In this document: positions 46,431 through 57,910 of the stretch, in pieces
Numbering within the stretch: the stretch's first letter is position 1
How the letters are laid out: each line of letters begins with the position of its first letter
Origin: Adiantum capillus-veneris
Lineage: Eukaryota > Streptophyta > Polypodiopsida > Polypodiales > Pteridaceae
Direction of reading: 5' to 3'
Length of the DNA: 64,000 nucleotides
Assembly: GCA_014529385.2 (NCBI GenBank)
Contig: CM043962.1
Coordinates: forward strand, 125,284,470 to 125,348,469
The notes under the pieces: model-generated
Databases searched by the model: none
Seen by the model: only the letters and a program-made list of their open reading frames with translations
What the model was told of the DNA's origin: nothing
Translations under genes and position numbers: made by a program

Positions 46431-46842
46431 GTTGTAAGGATCTAGCGCAAATTTAGTGTACACGATTTAACACAATGAACTACAAGGATAACAAAGTTTC
46501 ATGGCTTTCCATGGGTATCACTTGATACAAACTTCTGCTAAAATCTTAATGTAAGCAAACCTGTAATTTCTTCGTATTATACAATTAAAATGAACATGTA
46601 GATTTTCCGAATAGTGTTTAGATATATTTCATCAAAGTTACCCTTGAATGTATGGGCATGCCTTGTGAGTTTATCACTTGTTTTTACACTTCTCAAAGTG
46701 CATTTGATATTTGACATATTTTATACAGGTCCAAAATAAACATGCTCATTCAGGCTATCCAAAATTGAGCGGCCCCAATGAACATCTTTATTTTTGAAAA
46801 GTCATGTAGCAGCAATAAGAACAGTAATATTGCGATAATTTA
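46431..46842. other. Unassigned DNA between direct repeats
   Basis: AT-rich, with no open frame of note. It separates the two 140-bp repeats by about 410 bp. Confidence 0.4.
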
Positions 46843-46979
46843 CGCGATAATAGATGCAGATATATATCAGCGTCTAATTACCGCGCATTGCTCCCGTTAT
46901 TGCCCTTCACGCAATTTATCCTCTTTCTAGTTTCCTTTGTAAATCCACGACAATGCTGGCGGTTTTAGACGTTTTTTGG
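46843..46979. repeat. About 140-bp direct repeat, copy 2
   Basis: It matches 46290-46430, with the strongest identity over the 40 bases around CAATTTATCCTCTTTCTAG. Confidence 0.8.
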
Positions 46980-47600
46980 AGCTTTGAATGATATTGTGAA
47001 TATATGATCAAGGGGAGGTCTCCATCTTGAAAATTTAGGCTAGAGCCTTGAGTTCTTGCATTCCCACTTGGGCTCTTGCATTTGAAATGTCTAGAAGTCT
47101 TGAAAACGTTTTTGCCATTTGCTCAAAGTGTGGGCATTCGTAATCCGCACAAAGCTCATTTTCGTGAACCAAAAAAAACAAATTGTGTCTTTTCAAGGGA
47201 GAACTGTTGGAGATGAGGTTATGCTCGTTAAATTGTGAGTGTTTGGCTCCCTTGTGGGGAGTGCAAGAAAGTCAATGTGCGCAACAAGCGAGATCATAAT
47301 TCATTGTGTGTGTGTGTTCTTCCCACGGCGGTCCGCTTGAGGCTTGCATAATTGCATTTCAAAGAAATGATTGAATTCTGTTTTTCAAATGATAGAATTG
47401 AATTCTCAATTCTATGTACTTACGGTACGACCCGGCTCTAGGTGTCTTGTTACACCTAATCCTGCAACAGTGCAATCCTAGGCTTCCACGTAAAGCTAAG
47501 CCGGTTCCTTGGCAACTGTCATGCCACCATACAAATCAGTCAACTTATAACTCGATCGACTCTGCACAGGCCAGACCAGATCATCGCTTGCACTCGGCCT
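46980..47600. other. Upstream intergenic region of the dirigent relic
   Basis: No coding frame above 65 codons and no repeats. A short TG tract lies near 47306. It may include remnants of the dirigent promoter. Confidence 0.4.
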
Positions 47601-47624
47601 GCAAGTGAATTGCCTATTTAAATA

Positions 47625-47634
47625 TTCAAGTCCC
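47625..47634 (+). promoter_or_regulatory. Possible TATA box of the dirigent relic
   Basis: TATTTAAATA lies 28 bp before the first in-frame ATG (47653), close for a TATA box. Either the leader is very short or the second ATG (47665) was the start. Weak evidence only. Confidence 0.3.
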
Positions 47635-47652
47635 TGACTAGCTTATATACCG

Positions 47653-48270
47653 ATGGCTGGCTCTATGCAGGTAGCTGTTGCTCTCATTGGCATCATGGTG
47701 GTGCTATTGCCAATTAGCTGTGCAGCAGCGCGTGCCCCCGCTCCTTCAGCTTATACCAATGATGCATATCATGCCTGCAGCAGGTAGAGGGCCGCCACTC
47801 TGAGCGGGCCCATCGCCTTCACCTTCTACCTTCACAACACCGTCTACAACCCTGCCGTGGACAACAAGGACTACTTCAACTCTGTCTATGGCCTGTCTCC
47901 CAACGTGACGTGGCCCAATCCCTACTCCTTTGGCACCACCTCCACCTTCGAAGACCCCATCACAGAGGGCCCCACCAACAGCTCGCAGCAGGAGATCGGC
48001 GTGGCTTAGTGCATGTGGCAGATGGACATCAAAGTGGGCTACACGCTCTTCCACATCTTCACGACCAACATCACCGAGGGTAACTACAAGGGCACCATAT
48101 CCATCTTGGGCCAGATTCGCGAGGCCGACCCCGTGGGCTACCTCATGGTGGTGGGTGGCACATGCGATTTCTTGGGCGCCCGAGGCTTGGCCTCTAATCA
48201 CCTCGTCACCATCGACCATGCAGCCCCTGCCTCATGGATGCTTTCCTTCGACCTCGACCTCTATTATTGA
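47653..48270 (+). pseudogene. Dirigent-like protein, two in-frame TAG stops
   Basis: Dirigent proteins are secreted and steer stereoselective coupling of phenoxy radicals in lignan or lignin-like chemistry in the cell wall. The 205-codon frame begins with an N-terminal hydrophobic stretch (VAVALIGIMVVLLPISCAAA, about residues 7-26) that looks like a signal peptide. The core follows: IAFTFYLHNTVYN, a family-like YKGTISILGQ strand, and the C-terminal signature VVGGTCDFLGARGLA (usually VVGGTG). Length suits the family. TAG at 47785 (codon 45) and at 48007 (codon 119) interrupt it; both could come from CAG by one C-to-T change. No intron is apparent, as is common in the family. GC content is clearly higher than in the surrounding DNA. 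I judge it a recently silenced gene, though sequencing error or an allele cannot be excluded. Confidence 0.88.
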
Positions 48271-48474
48271 TGATCCCTACCTATAACATCACAGAGGCAC
48301 TTCATTTTTGCCCTCAATTTTTCGTCTCATTCAGCTATCACTAGCTGCTAATAAATAGCTCTGACAATGAATAATAGGACTTGTCGAATATTCTTCAAGA
48401 TTATACTTAAGAATGGATGATCTCATTCTGTGCACAATAATGAACGAACGTTTTTCTACCTCTGTGTCTCCCCA

Positions 48475-48525
<51 letters not shown>

Positions 48526-49040
48526 CCCCCCCCCCCCCCCCCCACCCCACCCCTCCTTTATATGTCTGTCTCTGTATGTGGGGCTTTATTATTTTGTTCT
48601 CATCCTCCTCACTGATTAAACGATGAAAGAGTATTCAGAAAAGAGCACTTAGTTGGACATTGGAATGAGATAGACCATAACACATGCACGCACTTCATTT
48701 TTGCCCCCAATTTTTCCTCTCATTCAACTATATTCATTAGCTGCTAATAAATAGCTCTCAGGATGAATAATACGACTCGTGGAATATTCTTCAAGATTAT
48801 ACTTAAGGATGGATGATCTCATTCTATGCACAATAATGAACAAACGTTTTTCTACCTCTGTGGCTCTCCACCATCTCTCTCTCTCTCTCTCTCCCCCCCC
48901 CCCCCCCCCCCCCCCCGTTGATATGTCTGTCTACGTATGTGGGCCTTGATTAATTTGTTCTCATCCTCCTCACTGATTAAACGATGAAAGAGTATTCACA
49001 AAAGAGCACTAAGTTGGACATTGGAATGATTTGGACCACT
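48271..49040 (+). repeat. Dirigent 3' tail, duplicated, with (TC)n(C)n tracts
   Basis: Sequence after the stop (CACTTCATTTTTGCCC, then GGATGATCTCATTCTGTGCACAATAATGAA) is repeated about 378 bp further on (48671 onward), each copy followed by CACCATCTCTC and a dinucleotide run. The runs are (TC)n 48478-48523 plus C-run to 48543, and (TC)n about 48873-48893 plus C-run to 48916. The same module recurs near 57.3 and 60.1 kb. Confidence 0.85.
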
Positions 49041-50174
49041 GCATATATGTAATAGATATTCCGTAGTTAGATGCAGAATACTGAATGAGTTAAGTTTCTT
49101 AGCTATCCACAAGAGGACTCCCAACTTGAGATGATGAGATTACAATTTCAGATAGCTTCAGATGACAAAATGAATGAAACTCAAATGAAAGACTTCAAAT
49201 TACAGACATGGAAAAGGACAACTGAAAAATATATTCACATGTACAATCTGAATAAGGTTCAAATGGAAGGCTCATATATCAGAGCTCTATAAAGATTAAT
49301 CTGGAAGTTGGACTGGCACAAACCCGAGTAATGAATTTTCTTAAGCTCAGTAAGCTCTACAAGATACAAAGATCAAGGACACAAGACTAGTGACCCCAAA
49401 ATAGAATTAGTGGGGTCTATTCATAGGTATCAAGACAAGGTTTTGACTGATCATAGCAATCGTATAGTGTAGGGTAACCAGTGGTAGCTCTGCTAGGTCA
49501 CTTGATCGACTTCCAAGTAAATACTCATAGATAATCCGTCGTCCAAGGGGCATCTCCTAGGGATTGTTGTCATGTACAAAGTTTCAAGGCTTTATCTCTT
49601 GAGTTTGTTCTTTTCCTCGGGTCTCTGAACCATCTATATACACTGGGGGTTTAGTAGATTTGGCCACCATGTGTTTTTTTTGAGTACTCAAGGCCACATT
49701 TTGTTTCTTGATAATCCAATAAATAGCCTCTTGCTCAAGCTTCTCCCTTGTTTCTGTTGGCATCTCCACTTTATAAAGCATCAACTGGTGCGAGGTATTT
49801 GTACCTTCTTCGTACAGAGCCTTCTTGCCTTTGTAAACTTATGGTAGATGGATGTTGCTTGTATCCACTAGGCTCGGACTAAATGATTGGCTTTTATTGA
49901 AGCCTCAAACTTAACTTTAGACATCTCTTTAAACTGAGGTTCTAAATTAGCTTTGTTAGCTAGTTTTTTCAATTAGGAATCTTTGACAAAGAGTTGTAGT
50001 ACATTGTTTGTGTGCTTTATCAGCACCCTAACCTATGCTTTTCATTAGCTCATCATACCTCTGCAATTGACCAGGTCATCATTTAGTTCTGAGATTGTAT
50101 CTTTTTGTTTAGTGTCATTAAATATTAACTTCCATGAAATCCATAAATCATTGCTTTGCTCATAGCATTATTGT
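49041..50174 (-). repeat. Repeat R/S, unit 1 part, with decayed coding frame
   Basis: Homologous to about 57900-59040. On the minus strand one can follow DTISELNDDLVNCRGMM, KHTNNVLQLFVKDS, NLEPQFKEMSKVKFEASIK, then the open stretch 49784-49584 containing KLEQEAIYWIIKKQNVALS and KPPVYIDGSETRGKE, with stops between. The Leu/Lys/Glu-rich part looks like a coiled coil. I do not recognise the protein. The copia element begins at 50175. Confidence 0.7.
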
Positions 50175-50181
50175 TGAGATT

Positions 50182-50246
<65 letters not shown>

Positions 50247-50353
50247 GAGAGACACACCACGTACGCTCCCAAAGACTGATTCATATTGAGGACAAGATAC
50301 AAATATATAGGTGAGACCAAGTTGAGTAGAGTGAGCCATATATAGCTCCATCA
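50175..50353 (-). repeat. 3' LTR of copia 1 (179 bp)
   Basis: On the minus strand it runs from TGATGGAGC to AAATCTCA, preceded by the polypurine stretch GAGTGGGGG. It contains a (GA)n tract, 50183-50245, taking up a third of its length. Confidence 0.88.
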
Positions 50354-50601
50354 CCCCCACTCAAACAAATGTTTCTAGCTTTGGATGAAAAAACCCTTGG
50401 GGAGTTCAAGGGAAAAACCCAAGACCATATACCATGTGAAAATATGAACCAACGATGATGATGTGAAAGTGAATTGTGCATCTATGTACAAATATACAAG
50501 TGACTCAGAGATCAAAATGTGCAAATGTGGAGTGTGCATAGTGCATGGTACCTATAGGATTACAATGTTATATGTACAAAGCTATTACAATAGCAAAGAA
50601 G
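50354..50601 (-). other. 3' untranslated region of copia 1
   Basis: It lies between the RNase H stop and the polypurine tract. It includes AACCCTTGGGG...CAAGGGAAAAACCC (about 50390-50420), able to form a CCCTTG/CAAGGG stem, also conserved beside the copia 2 LTR at about 63435-63460. Confidence 0.7.
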
Positions 50602-52294
50602 CTAATCTAGAAAGAGTGAGGTCGAAGCAGCTCTAAGCTCCGAGTGCAAGAGGATGAAATGTGACTCATTGAGGACTTTGGTCAGAATGTCTACAATCAT
50701 CTGGTCACTTGGACAGTGTTCAACCATAATGGTTCCTTTGTGTACTTCATACCTAACATAATGATAATGGACAGCAATGTGCTTTGACTTATTATGTTGA
50801 ACATAGTCTTTTGCAAGACTATTCGCACTTTGGTTGTCACACCGCAAGGGTGTGCTAGAGAGAGGAGAGTGAACAATATCCACTAGTATTTGCCAAAGCC
50901 AGATCAACTCATGAGCTGCAAGTGATGCCGCAACATATTTTGACTTAGTCGTAGAAACTGCAACACAACATTGTTTCTTGCTGGTCCAAGAAACAAGACA
51001 ACCATTTATAAAAGAAGCAATTTCCACTAGTAGATTGCATGTGAGCTTGCCCAATCTGTATCTGTGTAACCCAAAAGAGAAAGAGATTGCATAGAATTCG
51101 ATGTGACTTTTCGTCTCGATAAACCAAACCAAATTCTGTAGTGCCTTTCAAGTATTTCAATACACGCTTTTCTGCATACCAATGCTTAAGAGAAGGACGT
51201 GCAAGATGTTGTCCAAGATAATTAGCAACAAACAAAATATCAAGACTAGTGCTCATGCCAACAAACTGAAGACATCCAATCAAGTTAGCATAAGGTTGAT
51301 TTATGACAAGTTGACCGCCATTGTCAGAAGTGTTCTTCGTAGAGCTCGCAAGACAAGGATTGTTGGTTGAATGTGTAGATTCCATACACATTTTTTGAAT
51401 AGTATCTGCAATAAACTTTAATTGTCGAAGGAATAAAAAACCTTTTTTACGGTTCCATTGGATTTGAATGCCAAGACACGAGTGAATCTCTCCAAGATCC
51501 ACCATATCAAATGCAGAAGACAATAACTTTTTCACTTGCTTAAGAAATCCCAAATCATTGGAAACAAGGATGGTATCATCCACATGAAGAGCAAGAATCA
51601 CAAAACTGCTACCTTGGCATATTATGTATAAGTCTGGGTCTGAAGAGCAAGAGATGAATCCTTTAGAGGTGAGAAAAAGATCAAATTTTGTATACCAGGC
51701 TCGCGAAGCTTGTTTGAGACCATATAGTGCCTTATGGAGTTGAGCAACAAGGTCTTGTTTACCTCAAATAACAGACCCTTATGGTTGTTCCATATAAATT
51801 TCATCTTCTAAGTCACCATTAAGAAAAGCAGTTCGCACATCCATTTGATGAGCTTCTAAATCAAATTGAACAGCAAATGCTAAGAATAATTGAACATTTG
51901 TAATGCGAAAAACTAGTGAAAAGGTCTCTTGATAATCAACACCACCTACTTGGGAGTAACCTTTTGAAAACAAATGTGCCTTGAACTTGTTAAAAGATCC
52001 ATCTGCTTTTACTTTTGTCTTATACACCCACTTACACATAATAGCAATACGACAAGGAGGTAATTCGGTTAGTATCCATGTACCTTTAGAGATAAGAGAA
52101 TCGTACTCTGCTTCCATAGCCACTTGCCATTGATCATTTTGTGGTGAAGAGATAGCTTCATCATAAGTAATGGGATCTTCAGAAGTAGAAAAAGCATTAT
52201 CAACAATATCATCATCATAAACATGACATGAGCCATGTTCAAAATCAATAGGCAGTTCAACAAAATTATCAATATCATCATTGGCAACATTCAA
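50602..52294 (-). pseudogene. RT and RNase H, copia 1
   Basis: Frame 52294-51779 holds the RT start (QWQVAMEAEYDSLISKGTW, KWVYKTKVKADGS, GVDYQETFSLV, HQMDVRTAFLNGDLEDEIYMEQP). After a stop, KALYGLKQASRAWY leads to 51601-50945 with LHVDDTILVSND (catalytic DD; usual form YVDD), GCLQFV and the connection. RNase H follows in 51132-50602 with VSWTSKKQCCVAVSTTKSKYVAAS, CDNQSANSLAKD, KHIAVHYHYVR and ILTKVL. Frame changes near 50950-51130 join the pieces. Confidence 0.9.
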
Positions 52295-53784
52295 AATGGA
52301 TGGTTGTGAAGAGGAAAGTTGCTCTATATAGAAAGAGTTTCATCATCTGAAAGAAATGGAAAAGCTTGAAGCAATGATTTAGTATCATCAGAACCATCCA
52401 TGGACCATGAGACTCCCATAAGTTGTTCATTATAAGTAGCATCAATATTCACAATTACTTTCTTGGAGGAAGGGTCATAGAGTTTCTAGCCTTTGGAAGT
52501 GTCAGAATATCCAATAAAAATAACTTTAAGACTAGGAGCATCAAGCCTTGTTCGTGTTTCTTTGGGAACATGAATATAAGCAATACATCCAAAGGTTTGA
52601 AAATGAGATACAAAAGGAATGTCACTTGTTCATGCTGTGATGGATATCTTACTAGAGGGTGCAGTAGTAGGAAGATGATTCTGAAAAAATACTGCTATCA
52701 AAGAAGCTTCAACCCAAAAAAAGTGAGATAAACTAGAATGAATCAGCATACATCTTACAACATTGAGAATAGTGCGATTCTTTTGTTCAGCAATGCTGTT
52801 CTGTTGAGGTGAATATGGAATATTGTGTTCATGATGAATTCCACTGTCAGAACAGTAACTCACAAACTCTCGAGAAACATATTCACCTCCATTGTCACTA
52901 CGAAGCTTCTTAAGGCGACAACCAGTTTGAAGTTCCGTAGCCTTGTGGAATTTTTTGAAAACAGATAAGGCCTCAGATTTTTGTCTAAGTAGAAATACAG
53001 TCGTATATCGTGAGAAATCATAAATGAAAGTAATGAAGTAGCGATATGGTGATCTCGAAGAAGGTAGAGGTCCACATATATCAGTATGAACAATATCCAA
53101 TATTTCATGAGACTGAGTTGTATTTGAAAGAGGAAAGGGTTTACGATTATATTTTCCAAGAGCACAAAACTCACAAATTCCCATATAGGGATGAGCTTTA
53201 AGGTCCATGCCATGAACAAGATCACGATATGCTGAAGATCAAGAAGTTTTGAGAAATCAGCATGAAAAAAACGGTGATGCCATACTTTGCAATCATGATC
53301 ATCTAGAGCAGTGACAACATTTGCTACATCATCATTGAGAGAGAGTTCAAACAAATTACCATTTTGAGAAGCAATGGCTATAGTTTGTCCATCTTTCTCA
53401 ATTCGGCACAAAGAGACCAAGATCAAGAAGTCTAGCAAGTGAAAGAAGATTACATTGAAGATGTGGTACATGTAATACTCCTTGCAAAATTCAAGTGGAA
53501 GAAGATAAGGTACCAAGATATAAATCTCCAATACCCTTTACTTGACAAGTCGTATCATCAGCAAGATAAACAACACGTGGAACTAGTAGTGGATGATAGT
53601 TATGGAGCCACTTAAATGAAGTATCGACAGAATCGACAATAAAAAGTGATCCATCATGTACATGAAGTATTCTGTCTAGAGCAACTAAACATAGGACGCA
53701 GCTTGTTTCTGGTATAATGTTGTTTCGATGTTCAGTAGCATATGCTCTATTACGATCTGTGTCGAATCGACGCTTGTAGCACAT
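52295..53784 (-). pseudogene. Protease and integrase, copia 1
   Basis: Protease-like part 53784-53491 (FIVDSVDTSFKWL; the usual DSGA is altered to DSVD; then VVYLADDTTCQVKGIG). A gag-pre-integrase segment with VWHHRFFH follows, then the integrase core in 53208-52630: VHTDICGP (first D), KLRSDNGGEY (second D), QNSIAEQKNRTILN (E). The link to RT (52630-52295) is decayed. Confidence 0.88.
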
Positions 53785-55225
53785 AGGAGTGGGATGATCA
53801 GATCATCCACAATATTCACAATAAGAAGAAGAAGAGTCTTTGGATAAATGTGGTTGTTTCATGGTAATATTTTGTTCTTTATCATATTGACGTACCCAAC
53901 AATCATCTTCAGTATGGCCATTTCTATTGCAGTACAAACATTTCTTATTAGGAAATTTGAGACGAGAGAAAATATTACCGCGATGGCCACCTCTATGGTT
54001 TCCTCATTGAAATGGACACCTTCGAGCATAAAAAGCACGTTCATCTGTTGTGACTCAGTCTCCTCTTATGAAATCATAGCTATATCATGACCAGCATTAC
54101 GTCATTCTTGACGTTGACAATATTCAATTAAAGACATGCAGGCTTGGTCAAAATCAAGACCATCTTTATTAGAGAGAATAGTAATAACAATGTTATCATA
54201 AGAAGAGTCCTTTACCGTATCAAGGAGAAGTGTAATTACTTGCTTTACTAGAACAAGATCACCGGCAGCAGCAAGTTGATTAATAATAGATTTGAAACAC
54301 TCAATATGTCCCGTCATGGTAGTACCAACTTCATATTGTAGCTTGTTAAGGAACCCTCTCAAATAAAGTATTTCTGTAACAGATTTTTTCTGAAAGTTTG
54401 CAATCATTAGGCAAAATTTGGACTCACAAAGGGGCCCTTTCAGGAGTTTGACTTTACCTCTCTCTACCAAAACGGGGCACATGGATAAATTTTTGCAAAC
54501 AAACTCCAAAGTACGTTGGTGGAAGTTTGACAGTTAGAATGTCCTCTTCAAGCTCTATCTACTGATATATAGCACGCCATGACATTCCTCATATTTTAGA
54601 AGATTCTTTTTTTGATTCACCTATGATGTGACAACTCTGTCGGAATTTAAGTGAATCAAAAAAAGAATCCTCTAAAATATGAGGAATCTCATGGCGTGCT
54701 ATATAGCAGTAGATAGAGCTAGAAGAGGACATTCTAACTGTCAAACCTCCGTCAACTTTGGAGTTTGTTTGCAAAAATTTATCCATGCGCCCGTTTTGGT
54801 AGAGAGAGGTAAAGTCAAACTCCTTAAAGGGCCCCTTTGTGACTCCAAATTTTGCCTAATGAAGGTACTTCCATACGTCGTGGAAAATAGGCAGTTCATA
54901 CATATCAAGCAAAAGGGAATCAGTAAGAGAAGAAATAATATACCGACGAGCTACTTTATCACGTCGTTGCCAATCGATATACGCGACATTCCAATCTTCA
55001 AATATAGGTCCTTCAGTGATAATCACGTTATCATGATCCGTATCAAAACAGGCTTAGGCAGACAAACACGATTTCCAAGGACAACATTAGAGAGTTCATC
55101 ACCTTCAAGAATTAGCAACATCTTTGCTTTCCACTAGAAATCCTTGGCCTTGGAAAGGAGGAACAGAACGCTGGCCAAAAGGAAAGCCGTTGACGAGAAT
55201 AGTCATAGCCATATCTGGTTGTAAA
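53785..55225 (-). pseudogene. gag of copia 1, interrupted by a foldback element
   Basis: It starts near 55220 (MAMTILVNGFPFGQRSVPPF), with a frame change leading to MLLILEGDELSNVVLG. It continues to about 54859, is broken by the foldback element (54856-54410), then resumes as IANFQKKSVTEILYLRGFLNKLQYEV, KSIINQLAAAGDLV and DKDGLDFDQACMSLIEYC-like sequence to 54102. A CCHC knuckle CFYCNRNGHTEDDC lies near 53935, with a second CEYCG...C after it. Confidence 0.83.
54410..54856. mobile_element. Foldback (MITE-like) element, copy 2, 447 bp
   Basis: It begins GGCAAAATTTGGACTCACAA and ends GACTCCAAATTTTGCC, flanked by TA (54408-54409 and 54857-54858). Arms of about 205 bp pair almost throughout around a loop with TGTGACAACTC. 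It is the same family as 20821-21261, with about 20% differences by eye. It splits the gag of copia 1, whose frame is continuous if one TA and the element are removed, so this is an insertion and not part of the copia. Confidence 0.9.
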
Positions 55226-56045
55226 TAGACGTATAAGATAAGATCGCAAAATCTACACACCATATATGGTGAAGTCTAGAGTTGAGAACGAGATAAATAT
55301 GACGACTATGTTCTGTCAACAATAAACACAAGAAGGATTCTCAATAAACGTCCAAAGATGTGAGACATCACCCAAAAAAGCAGGGAAAAGGAGACATTGA
55401 TAATAAAAGAGTCCTCAAAATAGAGTGACATGAGACGCAAGGTTGACTGCCACAATATGAATAGAAAAAAGATAATTTTGCTCAAAAACGTTGACACCAA
55501 AATTAAAAAAACGATCACGAATGCTTCATGACGAAGACACAGGAGGACGAAAGTTGTGTCAAGCTCAATTGTAGTAAAAACAACATAACTTTCTGCTGCG
55601 AACTCCGATTGACGCACGAGGATGAAAGCTGTGTCAAGGTCAATTGTAGTAAAAACAACATAACTTTCTGCTGCAAACTCCGATTGATGCAAACCTAGGA
55701 CTCAAATCGAAGAGCTCGAGGAGACGAAAAGGTTTTTGATGAAATGTGCCATTGCGCTGGGCTCCATTGCACTTTTCCGTTTCTCCAAATTTTGAGCAGA
55801 AGACCCACAACAATTGAGACGAAGTTCAGGGTGTCAAAAAACAAATCAACAAGAACATGTAATCAACGATTTATTATATCAATTAGCAATAAACACCACA
55901 AAAAACACTAATCATATTCTTCTTAACATAAAACAACCACAGTTAACAAGAATCAATCCTCAAATAGCAATTTTGAATCTTGCATGCGAATCGCATACAC
56001 ATACTGTTTTGTCACCATGAACTAAATTGGCGCGTGATCGTGACT
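55226..56045 (-). other. Leader of copia 1 with 75-bp tandem duplication
   Basis: Sequence between primer site and gag. At about 55538-55690 a 75-bp unit (GTGTCAAG(C/G)TCAATTGTAG...CTCCGATTGA) is present twice in tandem. No gene is supported. Confidence 0.7.
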
Positions 56046-56057
56046 GCTCTAATACCA
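56046..56057 (-). other. Primer binding site, copia 1
   Basis: The minus strand reads TGGTATTAGAGC, three bases inside the LTR end, complementary to initiator tRNA-Met. Confidence 0.92.
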
Positions 56058-56060
56058 AGA

Positions 56061-56066
56061 TGAGAT

Positions 56067-56128
<62 letters not shown>

Positions 56129-56213
56129 GACAAGAGACACACCATGTACGCTCCCAAAAATTGATTCATTGAGGACAAGATACAAATATATAGGTGAGAC
56201 CAAGTTGAGTAGA
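56061..56213 (-). repeat. 5' LTR of copia 1 (partial, about 153 bp)
   Basis: It matches 50175 to about 50329, including GTACGCTCCCAAA and AGGTGAGACCAAGTTGAGTAGA, with its own (GA)n tract 56069-56125. The outer about 25 bp expected at the minus-strand start are missing. Confidence 0.85.
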
Positions 56214-57283
56214 CTGATTCATTGTAAATTGGATGCAAAGCTCGATAAAACCTAGGAAGCACATCTTCTTTCATGGGTAAGGCATACATGAGAATTGGAT
56301 AGTTTAGCACAACTTTTATATGAGTCATTACTATGTATGTGATGTGACACGAGAGAGTGAAATGGACTGACAAACAAAAAAAAATTTGATAGAGGGCGAT
56401 TTTAGAAGGAGCTCAACTCGTATCATAACCTCAATTGAATCTGACTCTCATTCCCAATCCCAATCTCATCATATACACTCACAATCACAATTACGATCCA
56501 TTTCAATCACAATCAGAATCGTGCAACCTCCTCTGATGATATAGGTTGTCCCCTAGAATAGCTAGCCAAAAAGTGGCTATTTTCATAGTTGAGTCCAGTC
56601 TTTTAGTAAAGCAAGGCAAAAAATAGGGTCAAGAGGAGGCATCCTAGACACAACCACAAAATCGCACTAGAAATATCTAATAGGTCCTAAACTTTTGAAA
56701 GACAAAAAAATGGACAAACTATACAGAATAGATTGGACAAAATTATGGAAGGATCTTATCTTGTATCATACCCTCTTAACCGCCCTTGAGCTATCTCAAT
56801 CTCAATTGAGCCTCAGTCTCACTCCTAATCGTGCCTCAGTATCACTCCCAATCCCAATCTCACACACGCTAGTAATCACAATCACGATCACTCTCTCAAT
56901 CACAAGCAATTACAATCTCGGAGCTTGCTCTGATGACAGAGGTTGTCTCCTAGAATAGCTATTTGAGAAGTCCCTATTTTTTATAGTCGACTCCAGTCTT
57001 TCAGTAAAGAAAAGAAAAAAATACTGTCGAAAGAAGGCATCCTGCACAGGACCACAAAATGGCACAAAATATCCAATACTTCCTAAAAAAAATTCCATTT
57101 TCAATGGCTCATAATTCCCAATCTACTCCAAGTATATATGGGCACGTCGCACATAATTTTTTTAACCTTGTGGTACTCTTTGCATGAGACAAGAAAAATT
57201 CACATACTGACCAGATTCTCAAATAATTAGTCTCTACAAGTTGGCAATTTCTACAAAACCAATGTCAAGTAGGCACCATCAAC
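56214..57283 (-). repeat. Repeat R, unit 1 remainder (with about 395-bp internal tandem)
   Basis: Homologous to about 59068-60121 and, inverted, to 21808-22275. GAGGTTGTCCCCTAGAATAGCT-type blocks occur at about 56543 and 56938, showing a two-fold internal tandem. CAATCACAATC-type simple sequence fills the middle. On the minus strand the coding-looking block PMKEDVLPRFYRALHPIYNE is at 56310-56219. Confidence 0.72.

Positions 57284-57910
<627 letters not shown>

Larger units (their letters stand above)
50175..56213 (-). mobile_element. Ty1/copia element 1, LTR to LTR (about 6 kb)
   Basis: Short LTRs at both ends, a tRNA-Met primer site next to the right LTR, a polypurine tract next to the left LTR, and gag-protease-integrase-RT-RNase H in copia order on the minus strand. 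It interrupts the dirigent-tail array. On the right side the first bases of the LTR and some target sequence are missing, so the target duplication cannot be read. Gag carries a foldback element. Confidence 0.92.

Noticed and set aside
47746-48219. 157-codon minus-strand frame over the dirigent relic
   Set aside because: Antisense to GC-rich coding sequence with no recognisable motif.
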